Positions 49,938-62,446 of a stretch of 64,000 nucleotides of DNA are shown piece after piece (positions within the stretch are counted from its first letter, which is position 1; each line of letters opens with the position of its first letter). Source of the stretch: Euryodendron excelsum (lineage: Eukaryota > Streptophyta > Magnoliopsida > Ericales > Pentaphylacaceae). The notes under the pieces are model-generated. The model did no database searches, was not told where the DNA came from, and saw only the letters and a program-made list of their open reading frames with translations. The translations under genes were made by a program, and so were the position numbers. The stretch covers positions 24,007,001 through 24,071,000 of the forward strand of contig CM065390.1 of the NCBI GenBank assembly GCA_033060915.1, given 5' to 3'.

Positions 49938-50460
49938 TGTAAGGGAGATTTTTAGAAAGGCCTGATTCAATATATGAACTAAATTGATGAACACGAACAA
50001 TTTACAAGAGAAGAAGACAATGAGAATGCGTCGACCCTCTTTAAGCCGATGGCACTCCAAAAATTAAGTCAGACAAACTTAACCTCAATGAATTAAAAGA
50101 AAGAAATCTATTCTAGCTTTCAGTTGTGCGTACCTTACTTCTTAATGGTATGATGTATTTATAGGCTTCAGAAGCTCCACTCTTTCTAGGAATGGTATTC
50201 TCTTTCATTTTAGGAGTAACTCTTTCTTGGGTCAATTTATAAGTAGATTGTACTTATTTTTCCTCTAATCAATTTGAAGTTCTTTATTTACTGGGCTTGC
50301 TTTCATGCAGGTCAACTGTACTCTAGCATATGTTGGGTTTTCATGACCTCAGGTCGGCACCATCAGTTTTAGGAGGCTTATTTTGAACCTCTTCTTTGGG
50401 AGGTCAGCACCATCATTTAGTGGGTCCTGATCTAGAGAATCTGAAATCTTTTATCCCACA
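49938..50460 (-). repeat. 5' LTR of the non-autonomous element
   Basis: Retains TG...CA ends (minus strand TGTGGGATAAAAG to CCCTTACA) next to the primer-binding-like leader. Confidence 0.8.
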
Positions 50461-51383
50461 AATTAGTAGTGAACAATGGCAACGGCTTTATTTTAAATAA
50501 AATTTTTATATTATTACGGTTTACTGCTACTACATTTATAATTGAACTGAACTATAATTAGTTTTAGGTAAATATAACACAATTATTGTATATCTTTTGT
50601 AAAAAATAAGATGACAGTAGTTTAAAGAAAAAAAATAGTGGTAGAATAACACTCTAGCTTTTACATAATGTTTATGTATAATTTTTCTCTTGCATGTATT
50701 TGACTGTTCCTATTAATTAAAAAAACTTAAATTTGAGTGACAACTACTGATGGAACCATGCTTAGAGTATGGGGGTTATGCCCCTTTGACAAAATTTTAC
50801 TTATGCCTTATTAATTTTGAGTATTTATGAAAAAAGAGTATATATTAGTCCTCCAAAATTTTAAAAAAATTTCTTTTGACCTTTCAAAATTCAAAATTTT
50901 GTTATCTTAGCCCCAACAAAATTCAAGATATTTTAGCTTTCTGTTCAAAAAATTCAAGAATTTTAATATCTACCCAACACCTTGATCTTTTAAAATTCAA
51001 GATTTTTTTTTTCTTAACCCATTAGCATAATTCAAAAGTTTTTACCTGGGTCTTTCAAGACTCCGTCAATAAAATTTGTGGTTCCGTGCCCCGGTGACAA
51101 TATTTGATAACTTGGTGCTAACGTACTACTAAAAAAATATTGGTGACAATATTTGATAACTTGGTGATAACTTCGCCCTCGTGCTTAGTTTCCCTTAGCA
51201 AAATTTTATGGCTCTGCCATTGATATTGCGCGCGAGGTGATGGTGATGGAGCTCAGCTGATCTTCGTTCCCTTTCATTTTCTCTCTCCACCTCTCTTTCC
51301 TTTGTCTTTTTCTCTCATCATTTGGGTGGTGGTCAGTAGAGAATGTTGATGGTTAAGTGCTGAAACGTTATATATGGTGAATA

Positions 51384-51423
<40 letters not shown>

Positions 51424-52500
51424 CGGTGGTTGGTAGAGAAAAATGGTGGGCGGTGATGCTGTAGAGTGGATAAGAGAGAGGAGAAAGAGAGAGCAATTTT
51501 CTCTGAGAGAGGGGAAATTATGAGAGGAGTAGAGACAGATTTAGATTTTTTTTTCTTGAGACAGCATAGTGCAAATATGAAAGAATTTAAAATCAGAAGT
51601 TATATACTATTTAATATTTTCAAAAATATTTTTTAAAATTAAGAATAATATATTAAATAATGTGATAAATAGTCCATTTAACAATTAAAATTATTTACTT
51701 TCGTACCGCACAAATCCCTTTATTGCAAATTTAGAGTTTATTTTAACTTATTTTTCTTTATGCTTGCCTTTTTAAAACAATAATTATTATCACTACATAT
51801 TTAAGCATTAGAACTTTTTACCTTTTTCTATACAAAAAAAAAACTTTTTAACTTTAAAAAAAATTGTTGTCAATATTAAATGGTGTACAAAACTATTACA
51901 AAGTAAAAACCTGTACCAGTTTATATGTGAAAAGTGAAATCTATATCTAGTAAATTAGTACATTTGAAGGGTTTCTATTTTACTACAAAATTTTAGACTT
52001 GTTAATTTTTTTAAATGAAAACGAAAGCAAACTTAAAAACCTTATTAACAGTAACAGAGACCCGTACATTTTCAAGAATACGGAATAAATTTCTTTTATT
52101 TTAATAAATTCTATGTATTTTTATAAATAAAAAACATTAACATCAGCTGCACCAGTTAACTCAACTGACATGGTATGAACAGCTGAGATCGGTCTAATAG
52201 GCACGGCTTGATGCTAGCCGTGCTATCTTACAAATAATTAAATCGTAATGAAATCACATGGGTGTGATATGGACGGTCATAAGTTTTTCATATGATAGCT
52301 TTTCATTTTAGTCCAACGGTGACGAGAGTATGGAGAACGTACACGTGAGAAGGTTGTGGGAAAACACTTTGTCCACTCTACACCAGCGGTGGTAAACGAA
52401 ATACTTCTGGTAGGTAGTTGACAAAATGACCATGAAAATGTGGCTCTGCATAGATGTTTGTTTCCTCTTGCAGTATATGTACTTATACACTATACATACA
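50461..52500. other. Intergenic AT-rich DNA with low-copy repeats
   Basis: From about 50756 to 51100 short motifs such as CAAAATTCAAGATTTT and AAAATTCAAAATTTTG recur irregularly, as in plant repeat families of this kind. A TA/GA microsatellite lies at 51384-51423. No gene was recognised. Confidence 0.55.
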
Positions 52501-53382
52501 TATCCCATATATATATATATATATATATCAGTATCTGCAGGACTGCGACCTTATATAGCACGAGAAAAATATATTTGTACAAATCTCTTTCACAGGACAG
52601 AATCTGCAGGCTCTTGGTGATTTTCTCTCTAAGATATTGGTGGTGTACTTGTAGTTTAGTAATGGGTTTGGCTTTTATTGGCTCGGGGTACGACTGCGAG
52701 GCTAGTTGAGGATATTTTAGCGTCAAGCGGCTGGGTTTTTTTTGCAATTAGGGGCTGTTTTGGGGTTCTTGTAAGAATTGAAAATTATATAGAGGCGGTG
52801 GCGGTGGCGGTTGATGCTTTCTATGATTCCTGGAATAGTAATCATTGTTAAGCAACATTAAGAAGTGAATGTGGAGAGGGACTACAAGGCTCAATTGAAG
52901 GAGATTTTGCCTCTGCAGATTGTGTGTTGTTTCGGACCACCCTTTTTCTTTCAGCTGTATTTCAGGTCTCTCTCTGGTAAAGATTAGTTTGTTTTATCAC
53001 TTCTTGTCGTTAATTTCTTTTGTTTCCCTAAATACATAAGAGTTGTAGAAATCACAAGTTTTCTTCGGTTTGGTTTTTGTCCACAAGCATAGAACAATTC
53101 ATAGCTATAATAGAAGATAATATACAAGAAGTATTGAACGGTGACCTATCACTTTGATAAAGCAAAAAGACTGCAAGTTTGGAGGTTTTGGGCAGATGGG
53201 TATGTTGGATCTTGAGGTGTATAGGTATACCAGATCTAGAAATAAAACAGATCGGTTTTAATATTTTTTTATTGAGTCTATATTGGTATTATGAAGATTC
53301 TAGGTATAGATGACAAGAATTCGAATTTGGGTGTTTCTGGGTTCTAGTTCAAGGAATGTTTTCGGCTATCTTCAATTAATCG
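52501..53382 (+). promoter_or_regulatory. Probable promoter and 5' UTR of the ethylene receptor gene
   Basis: Upstream of the EIN4-like ATG. A (TA)n stretch lies at about 52508-52529. A possible donor TCTCTCTCTG|GTAAAG near 52978 could begin a 5' UTR intron, a feature often seen in this receptor subfamily, but no acceptor could be fixed. Confidence 0.4.
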
Positions 53383-56300
53383 ATGAGTAGTTCACTTGGT
53401 GCAATGGTAAAAGCATTCGCTCTTTGGTTGTTGATTGCTTCTCTACTCATCTCTGTTTCTGCCATTGACAATGGATTCTCCCATTGTCATTGCGACGACG
53501 ACGAGGGGCTTTGGAGCATACACAGTATTCTGGAGTGCCAAAAAGTGAGTGATTTCTTGATTGCAGTAGCGTATTTCTCGATCCCCATTGAGTTACTTTA
53601 CTTCATTAGCTGCTCGAGTGTACCATTCAAATGGGTACTCCTTCAATTCATTGCATTCATAGTCCTTTGTGGATTGACCCATTTGCTCAATGGTTGGACA
53701 TATTATGGTCCTCACTCTTTCCAGTTGATGTTGGGCCTAACCATTGCCAAAATCCTCACAGCCCTCGTCTCGTGTGCAACTGCAATAACGCTTCTGACAC
53801 TGATCCCTCTTCTCCTTAAATTGAAAGTGAGAGAGCTGTTCTTGAGACAGAATGTGTTAGAGCTTGACCAAGAGGTTGGGATGATGAAGAAACAGAAAGA
53901 AGCAAGTTGGCATGTTCGAATGCTGACTCAAGAAATTAGGAAGTCACTCGATAAGCACATGATAGTGGACACCACCCTGGTTGAGCTTTCCAATACGTTG
54001 GATCTGCAAAATTGTGCAGTTTGGATGCCGAATGAGAACAAAACTGAGATGAACTTGACCCATGAGTTGAAAGCAAGTTCTTCAAATAGTTACCATGGGG
54101 TACTTCCTATTAATGACCCAGATGTATTAGAGATAAGGAGCAACAAGGGGGTGAGGATTTTGAGGCCAGATTCGGCACTTGGGGCTGCAAGCAGCGGTGG
54201 GGCTGCTGAGTTGGGTGCAGTGGCAGCAATTAGGATGCCAATGCTTCGTGTATCGAATTTTAAAGGGGGAACACCAGAGTTTGTCGACACTTGTTATGCC
54301 ATATTGGTTTTGGTTCTTCCAAGTGCAAATGGTAGAGTTTGGAGCTATAATGAGATGGAGATAGTGGGAGTAGTTGCTGATCAAGTGGCTGTGGCTCTCT
54401 CCCACGCTGCAGTTCTTGAGGAATCCCAGCTAATGAGGGAAAAACTGGAAGAGCAAAATCGGTTGCTACAACAGGCCAGGGAGAATGCAATGATGGCAAG
54501 CCAGGCAAGGAACTCTTTCCAGAAAGTGATGAGCCATGGGATGAGGAGGCCTATGCACTCAATCTTGGGCCTACTTTCAATGTTTCAAGATGACAGTTTG
54601 AGCTCTGAACGGAGGATTATCATTGACACGATGGTGACAACCAGCAACGTCCTCTCTACTTTAGTAAATGATGTAATGGAGATTTCAGCTAAAGATAATG
54701 GAAGATTTCCATTAGAGATGAGGCCCTTTCGGCTGCATTCTATGATTAAGGAAGCTTCTTGTCTTATCAAGTGCTTGTCCGTTTATAAGGGTTTTGGTTC
54801 TGTTGTAGATGCTCAGAACTCTTTGCCTTACCAGGTGATTGGCGATGAGAGGAGGATCTTTCAGGTCCTATTGCATATGGTGGGGCATCTATTGAATGTC
54901 AGTGACAGTGGGGGGTCTGTCATCTTTCGGGTAGTTTTTGAGGGTGGAAATGAGGGCAAGAATGATAAAGCTTGGGGAATGTGCAGACCAAGTGCAAATG
55001 ATGAGTATACGAACATAAAATTTGAAATTGAACTCAGTGAGGGTGGTTCTCAATCAAATGATGGCTCTATAGCTACCACACATTTTGCTGGTAGGAGGCA
55101 CAATAGCAACAATGCCAAGGATGGCCTGAGTTTCAGCATGTGCAGAAAGCTCGTGCAGGTGAGAATCCCCTCTATTTTGCTTATGTTCATTTTCTTCCTT
55201 CAATATTGTAGTTTGATTTTATTGCTCAAGTTTGGATTTCACTTGGAAATGAAAATTGCAAGGATATTTTGCATTGCATTTCATTGAACTCATTGTTTTT
55301 GTCCAATGCTTTGATTTTCCTAATCAATAGCCTATATGTAGTCTAAATTTGTTTCCTGAGACATCAAAATAGTAAAACTATCTTAGTTACATATTCTTTT
55401 GCTTATAGAAACGTTTGATCAGTTAGGTTTTTCCAATTTTACCGGATTTGTTGTCCAGTTTTGTTAACTACTGTTTTTGGGGATGATGACTTCAAGACCA
55501 GCCTCAAGGTTCAGCGCCTTGATGAGAGGCTTTAGGAAAGCATCTCAAGGCAGAGCCTTGAAATTTATGATACACTTGCATCTGAGGTGCTCATGAAGCA
55601 TGTGCATCGTAGCATCAGAATTGCCTTATATCTGAAATATATTCTTGTACAAAACCCGTTATAGAGGTCCTATTGCAAACTTCAGTTCTTTCTTTGATTT
55701 TCAGCTATTAAACTTGTTAGTTCATGTAAACTGCACCTTCAGAACATTTTGAGTTCCAAGAAGAAATTGCAGCTTTTACAATGCAAAAGAGTGATGTAAC
55801 ACTAAACAGATAAAATTATATACTTTGGCAAAACATTGCAGAAACATAAATGTTTTGGCAAGCGTTAGAACAGGGATTCAAGGATGAGAGTACCAACTTT
55901 GCACAACTAATGCAAGGGCTAAGTCCATATGCAGTCTTGTCCCTCTCTACATCCTCAATTAACGGGGCGATCTCTGTGTAATGTTTCTACATTATGCTTC
56001 AAGGGTTACACCCCACCTTTCCGGAGGAAGGGATTCAACTTTTCCCTCACCTTTCATAATTGCCTTGAACTGTTTATTTCAATATGCTTGTTAAATGGAC
56101 TTGTTTTTATGAAGAGTTTGAATGTCTTTTTCCCCATGTTTCCTAAATTTTGTCTGTTCACACATACACCCTGACCAATCAACTAATTTGGAGGTAAGTT
56201 TAGAAAGCAATGTTGAAGCAATGACAGTTGTTTGTCACTTGATGATGGTTTTAACTTATACATCTTTGGTTATATAAAATTTGCAGATGATGCAAGGTAA

Positions 56301-56826
56301 TATCTGGATATCCTCCAATTCTCAGGGTCATGCCCAAACCATGACTCTTGTTCTCAGGCTTCAAATCCAACCTCTTAGAAGAGCTATGTTAGAACTTGGA
56401 AATTTGTCAGAGCAACTACAATCCAACTCTATGTTCAAAGGCCTTCAAGTTATTTTAGCTGATGATGATAACGTAAACAGAACAGTGACCAAAACGCTGC
56501 TCGAGAAGCTTGGTTGCCAAGTATCTGCTGTTTCATCTGGATTTGAATGTGTGACTGCTCTGGGCCCTACCGGGAACTCATTCCAAGTTGTTGTTTTAGA
56601 TCTTCACATGCCTGAAATGGATGGGTTTGAAGTGGCAACGAGAATCCGAAAGTTCCGGAGACACAATTGGCCATTGATCATAGCCCTCACTGCAAGTGCC
56701 GAGGAACGCGTGTGGGAGAGATGCTTACAAGTGGGAATGAATGGAGTCATTCGAAAACCTGTACTCTTACAAGGAATGGCCGACGAGCTTCGAAGAGTCC
56801 TTCAACGTGCAAATGAAGAGGTGTGA
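53383..56826 (+). CDS. EIN4: Ethylene receptor, subfamily II, EIN4-like (2 exons, 771 aa)
   Basis: Exons 53383-55158 and 56287-56826 (stop TGA); the 1128-bp intron is GT-AG and in phase. An N-terminal hydrophobic segment (about 8-28), absent from subfamily I, precedes CHCDDDEG with the two dimer-linking cysteines (35, 37). Three ethylene-binding membrane helices follow (about 57-79, 84-105, 113-145), with copper ligands Cys96 and His100 in VLCGLTH. Then come a GAF domain (about 190-345), a histidine-kinase-like region with H-box [10 protein letters not shown] (His385) and poorly conserved N and G boxes, and a receiver domain (643-765) with acidic ADDDN, phospho-acceptor Asp697 in [13 protein letters not shown], Thr727 and Lys749. 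The protein sits in the ER membrane, binds ethylene through copper and restrains the response via CTR1. The SHGMRRPMH box and QGNIWIS favour EIN4 over ETR2; length fits (EIN4 about 766). The first ATG was used; another lies seven codons later. Confidence 0.95.
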
Positions 56827-57617
56827 AGTAGTTAAAAAAGAATATTTTGTGGCATATTTCTTCTTCAAAATATTTACGCGAGTATTTGATCGACTTACCA
56901 ATTCAAGATAGTAGCATAGAGATGTTAGCATTGTTTCACTCAACATTGAACAAACTGTAGCTGCTAGTTTTCTCTGACCATGTTCATAATTTAGCTTCAC
57001 CGCCTTTATCGGACAGTAACACGAACTTCATCATGATTCACCAAATTCAAACTTCATAATCTGATTGTATGTGATAACTTCAGGTCTAATGCATTTTCAG
57101 AATCTCTCCTGTGGATGACACTTTCTTAGCAGATCGTGGCTTGCATTCTGGAAATGTCATATTTGAGTGTATGTATCCGTTGTTAACAGGATTTTGACCT
57201 TATGTTCCATTTGCAAACTTTTCCAGTGTCTATCCTTGGTGAAAGGACTCTGAAAGTTAAACAATGAAACTGACAACCGTATCGTTTGAAGGAAGTGAAG
57301 TCCATTGATTTTCGAATGATTATTTTGTTCATTGACAAGTGAGATTCATATGCTTGATCACTAGTTATTGTTGAAGCCTCATATGGTTTAATCAATTTGA
57401 AATGCGCGATCGCTTCCACAACGCCCGAATAGACTTGTCAAAAATTCAGAAATCTACCTTCATTTCATTTTCTTTTTCTCTTTTGCCTCTCGTTCTCTTC
57501 CCCTTCACAAATTCAAGGATTAAACATAATATTAAAGTTTGGTCACATATTCAAAGTTCAAACATAATATTAAAAATTGGGTTTAAATATGGATTGATCT
57601 TTGATTTTTTGGCAAGC
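56827..57617 (+). other. EIN4-like 3' UTR and intergenic DNA
   Basis: The presumed 3' UTR merges into unannotated AT-rich DNA. No second gene is visible. Confidence 0.5.
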
Positions 57618-57625
57618 ATCATGCA

Positions 57626-58007
57626 TAGAGATGACAAAATAATCTAATATCTCGGATCTCTGCCCTGCTTGGTACGAGATGGGGTGGTACTAATCAGGGC
57701 GAGACGGGTTTGAAAACAACGTGCAAAAACCTGTCTTAATCCAAACGCACACCATTTATAAATATATATTTATTTTTATATGTATATATTTTATTAAAAT
57801 ATTGTTATTGTGATGTTTTATCACTTGCTTTATCTATAATGTGTTTTAAAACAAACACTAAAATAAAAGAAGTGGGACAGGACGGGTTTGGAAAATGGTT
57901 AAGCGAAGCGAGACGGGGTAGGCCGAGTTTTGGGGTAAGGGGTTACCATGGCAAGGCGGGGATGGGATAGTGGTTCCTGACCCAAACCTGTCCCGTTGAC
58001 ATTCCTA
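57626..58007. mobile_element. hAT-type MITE (382 bp)
   Basis: Starts TAGAGATGAC and ends GACATTCCTA, imperfect inverted ends of the TAGGGATGTC type. It is flanked by ATCATGCA (57618-57625) and ATCATGCG (58008-58015), an 8-bp duplication with one change, as the hAT superfamily makes. Subterminal GGGCGAGACGGG and CGAGACGGGG motifs, an AT-rich centre and no transposase. Confidence 0.75.
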
Positions 58008-58149
58008 ATCATGCGAAAATTGTCTCTCTTTCTTTCTTTCTTCTTATATTATTGATGTGAACTTTGAAAATACAATTCTGTGTTAATTTTCAATGTTATT
58101 TATGAACTGGATGAATAGTGAAATTGTGTGAAGGACTGAAAAAGTTTGG

Positions 58150-58955
58150 AAAAGCTGACCCAGAAAGCAACTCAAGAAGGGGTGAATTGGTTTCATTAAA
58201 ATGTTTTGCATCAATTAAAACAAGATATATTTTTCAAGCTAAAATACCTTAAACTATTCTAACACAGAAATGAGAAGATTCAAACAAAACTTGAGAGAGC
58301 TAGTTTTAGTTTTTCTTACAGAAATAGGAGTAGACGCAATTGTAAATATGAGCAATCTTATACACCATGCCACATACATTAAACTCAGTTTAAGCAATGC
58401 ACATATCATGAATAATCTAAATATCAAGTGTAAGTTTTATGTACAAGATTTATATGATGCAAGATAAAACAATTATAAAAAAAGAGAGGGAAAGAGAGAA
58501 AAGAGAATGTGAAACTAGAATTTTTTTTATGGCTCAGTTAACAACTTCAAAATATACATCCACACCGCAAGGGTTATTCCTTGAAGTTTCTCTCTCTTAT
58601 ATTCAATTCTTGATACAGTTACTAGTTTTTTTCCCAAGCTCTAGTCATCCTTTACCAATGATCCTCTTATTTCAACTAAATTTACCCATGCTCTAGGTAC
58701 ACTCAACTAATTCTACTTTTACAGGCTCTAATTCCACTCAACCATAGCTACTCTTTTAGCTAGAAATGTTTATTTATAAGAAAGAACAAGAGTACAGGTA
58801 CTGTTACTTTAAACTATAATTCTCCCAAATAATAGGTTTGCAATAAACAACAAAGATTATAAGAATACGAACTTTGATGGCTTAAAAGGCTTGCTTGACA
58901 AAGTTTCACTTTTGTGGTAAGTTGTTGTAGACTTCTTCTTTGCAACAACTATTAA
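58150..58955. repeat. LTR-like relic A, first part
   Basis: Begins with GCAACTCAAGAAGGGGTGAATTGG and later has ATACATCCACACC and CTCTAGTCATCCTT blocks that parallel those at 58962-59440. It stops where relic B starts, and apparently resumes after 62446. Confidence 0.5.
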
Positions 58956-58961
58956 TCTAGA

Positions 58962-60720
58962 TGGCAACCTAAGAGGGGGGTGAATTGGATTTAAACAATT
59001 ACTTAATAAATAATTTCAGATTTAAAAATTCTAACTAAATATTCACACAAATATTAATCAACCAATAATATATTGTAAATAAATGCAAGCAATTCAAATT
59101 ATAAAGTAAAGGAGATAGAGGGAAGAGAATACGACACTAAGATTTATAGTGGTTCAACTTCAACTCTAAAGCGTACGTCCACTTCCCAATACTCATTTCT
59201 TGAGATTTTTCTCCACTATATCCAAACCGTAGATACAGCTACTAACCTTTTAACCTAGGTACTAGTCTTCCTTTATAACTAATTTTTCTACAGATACTAG
59301 TCACACTCCTCCAACTAGTTTTTACACAGATGCTAGTCACACCCAACCAAGTGATCCTTCACTCCAACTAATTTTTATACAGATTCTAGTCATACCCAAC
59401 CCCTAGCTATATTTCCTAACTAGTCTCTTCCTTACAATAAGAAAGAACAAGAGTACAACTACTCTTACTTATAAATAAATTCTCTCAAAGAATAGATATG
59501 TCAATGAAACTCTCAAAACATTACAAGATAAAATACAATATAGCTCTCAAAGACTTTGTAGGATGAATAACACTTTGATGCACAAACTCTTGTTGTTCTT
59601 GTTCTTGTCTTTTACTCCTCAAGTGTATCTCTATTTATGGATGAAGAATGATGTTAGATTTACAGCTTCAAATCTGTTTATAGTTGTTAGAGAGCATTGA
59701 AGACATTACTTCTTGTTAAGTTACTTGTTACTAGACAGATTTTTGAATTTTAAATCAGATGCCTTCACTTACACCTCAATTTCTTTCTTGATTGAATTCG
59801 AATTTGAAAATGACTATAAGAAAAAAGTTGTATGCATGGAAGTAAACTTTTCAGAATCTCAAGAATTAGATTGATTCAACGGTCAGATCAAAAGTTATGA
59901 TTAAATTACTCAAACTATCTTCTGATTAACATATTTGAATTTCTACACAACTATGTCAATTTACATCAACTTTTTCATAGAGTAACAGTTTGAGTTTGAA
60001 AATATCTATAAGATATGAAATATAGATATGGGCGTTATCTTTCCAAATCCTCAAGAATCAAAGTATTTGAAAATCAAAGTCAAAAGATATGAGTGAAAAA
60101 CTCAGGCTATCTCTTATAGATACGGTAGATATGTAAGTCATATTTTCAGCACATCAAGAATAAAATTATTTAGATTTCTGGATCAAAAGATATGGCCAAA
60201 TAATCATGACTGTCTCTTAGTTATCATATATCGAATTTCAAATCCAATAAGTCACATGCCAGCTCATTTTCGTCCAAGAAAATATTATTTTCATGAATAC
60301 TTTATAAAACACTATAACTAGACATTTGAGTCTTATTTCTAATTCCATAAGAATCAGATCAATCCAACTGTTGGATCAAAAGATATGGGCAAAATACTGT
60401 GGATGTATCATTAGATATAGTTTCATCAAATTTTCAACCTTAGAAGAAAATTATGTCCTTTAATTTTCTTCCTTGAATCAAGTTTCTTTAAAACAAGATT
60501 TTTAAGGATTTAGATATTACTTTCTAAGTTTTGATCTCTTTTCGAGTGCTTCATAATTCTGCAAATCTTTATTACACCAACTAAACCAAGGATTAAAAGC
60601 ATTAAATATATTTAATCAAGAAAACATTTATAAATTAAAGTAAGTTATCATCAAAACCATATATAAAATTTCATATGAATAAACTTAAGGCTAACAACAT
60701 CAACTAGCCTTTAGAGACCT
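58962..60720. repeat. LTR-like relic B
   Basis: Starts GGCAACCTAAGAGGGGGGTG, includes TTTATAGTGGTTCAACTTCA and repeated ACTAGTCACAC-type units (59270-59400), and ends near GGCTAACAACATCAA. Its start resembles the inverted end of 60844-62446. No coding sequence. Confidence 0.5.
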
Positions 60721-60843
60721 GTTGGGGAAGATTTTTCAAAATATACTCCTATTAGCTTAGATCTCCCTTTAGAGTTATCGAAATATGCTGCTAATTTTTT
60801 GCTGTGTGTTTTGAAGATTTGAATATATTTCCTTATTTGAAAA

Positions 60844-62446
60844 TGTTGATTTTATGTCTTGATTTTGATGATCACAAAACTATGTGTTAAGTTGTCTAAT
60901 AATCCTAATTAAGTGTGTAGATTTGCTTTATTTTTAAATGACTTGAAGGTTGACAATTAACACACATTACATTAATTATATGTTGAGTCTTGTTAAGAAG
61001 GAATGAAGAATGGAAGAGCACGATGAAATGATACGAAAAAATCATTTCATGGGTCTTGAAAGCTTTCATAAAAATTTAATAAAATCTTGGATCAATGGAA
61101 GAAGTGATGTTAATTAAAGAACTCTGCAACTAATCAAATTGGAATAATTTCATCTCGAAAAGATTGAAGGTGTTTAAAGAAAACAAAAATTAGGTGAAGG
61201 TGTTCACAAGTCTTGGAAGCTTTTCTGAGCATTTGAATAAAGACTTAGAAGAATGTTTGAAGCCATGGTTTTTGAAAATTTTCTTGAGTATCTACATGCC
61301 TTGGAGAAGATGTCCCAAGCCTCAAAAGTCCCAAGTTGATGATCCTTGAAGAAAAGTTCTATAAAGAATTGAAAAAGTCTTGCAAAGCTAAAGTCTCTGA
61401 GGAAAAAAGGTCGATACATGCTTCCGAAGAGTCAACACATTGAGATAGTGAGCTGAATTAGAATCTGGCAAAGGGAAAGAGGTTGACCCCTCTATTAAAA
61501 AGGTCAACACGTTGATCTAGATTAGAAGTTTTGGAGAAGGTCTAAAAGAGTCGATTCCTCATTCCAAAGGGGTTGACAGATTAGGACTAAGTTTTGATAA
61601 CCAACACAAAAGGGTTGACACATTTCCTAAATGGGTCGACACATTGAGGCAGATTGCTAAGAAACTGAAGACAAAACAAAAAGGGTCAACACATGTAGAA
61701 AAAGGGTTGACACATTGCTTGTAATGACTACTTTTTTAAACATTCTGTTTGACTGATCTTGCATTAAATACTTCTCCAACCACCTTCAACGTCCATATTG
61801 AATGCAAAACTATAAAACCAAGACTCCCATAGCATTTATGCAAGAAGAATACGAGAGATTCAAGAGGTATACATGTGATTGAGAGCTAAAATTTCTGAAT
61901 CGTATCAGAAACATTCTCTTTGCTAGAAATTTGGGGCATTTACTGATCTTTCACTTCCATAACTACTCTTTAAGAGAGTTATACTTTGTGTAGTCCTTAT
62001 TCATTTCATTTGTAAGGGTTTGTAAGGTTGAGTGTCCTTGGGAAAACACTTGTAAGTTTGAGTAAAGCTTAGAAAAAATCACTTAGAAGAATTAGAGCTT
62101 AGGAAGAACTATTGTAAAAAGTGAGTTAGACACTTGGAAAAACTAGCACCTACTGTATAATCTGTTTTTGCATAGTGGAAGGCTTTCAAAGTGAACTTGA
62201 GAGTAAGGACATAGGTCACACGTTGTGGCTGAACCTTGATAATCTTGGTGTTATTTATGTGCTCTATTTTTGCTTGCTTTATTTTTCTTGCTTGCTATTG
62301 CACTATTGGTTCACACACACACACACACACACACACACTTTGATTCATTGTTCTATTGCTTAACTTGATTTTAATTGCATTACTTTGTGATTTATTTTGA
62401 AAAACTCAATTTACCCTCCCTCTTGGGTTGCATCTTTGGGCCAACA
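60844..62446 (+). mobile_element. Probable solo LTR of a long-LTR retrotransposon (1603 bp)
   Basis: Starts TGTTGATTTT and ends TTGGGCCAACA, giving TG...CA ends, flanked by GAAAA (60839-60843) and AAAAA (62447-62451), a possible 5-bp duplication with one change. The interior has GGGTCGACACATTGA-like motifs repeated several times (61420-61720) and an AC microsatellite (about 62312-62338). No coding domain. A 300-bp piece of the same family sits inverted at 49446-49746. Confidence 0.6.

Larger units (their letters stand above)
48686..50460 (-). mobile_element. Non-autonomous LTR retrotransposon with Tat/Athila-like leader (1775 bp)
   Basis: Two similar LTRs of 526 bp (48686-49211) and 523 bp (49938-50460) flank only 726 bp. 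Read on the minus strand the LTR starts TGTGGGATAAAAG and ends CCCTTACA, followed by ATTGGCGTCATCTGTGGGAA. That closely resembles the TGGCGCCGTCTGTGGGAA leader of plant Ty3/gypsy elements of the Tat group. A purine tract GGCTGGGGGTGA lies before the other LTR. There is no gag or pol. Flanks GGTTA and AATTA are a doubtful target duplication. The interior includes a piece of a different LTR (49446-49746). Confidence 0.8.

Noticed and set aside
48681..50465. GGTTA/AATTA as a clear target-site duplication
   Set aside because: Only three of five bases agree, so it is not used as evidence for the element borders.
53383..55287. A single-exon 634-codon receptor gene
   Set aside because: The family sequence leaves off at LVQ (55158) next to a GTGAGA donor and resumes after an acceptor at 56286; the last 42 codons of the open frame are intron. 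Kept only as a possible retained-intron product.
58962..62446. One 3.5-kb DNA transposon with CAACCYAAGAGGG inverted ends
   Set aside because: The two edges are inverted, but 60844-62446 has its own TG...CA ends and a likely target duplication, so two separate LTR-like insertions explain it better.
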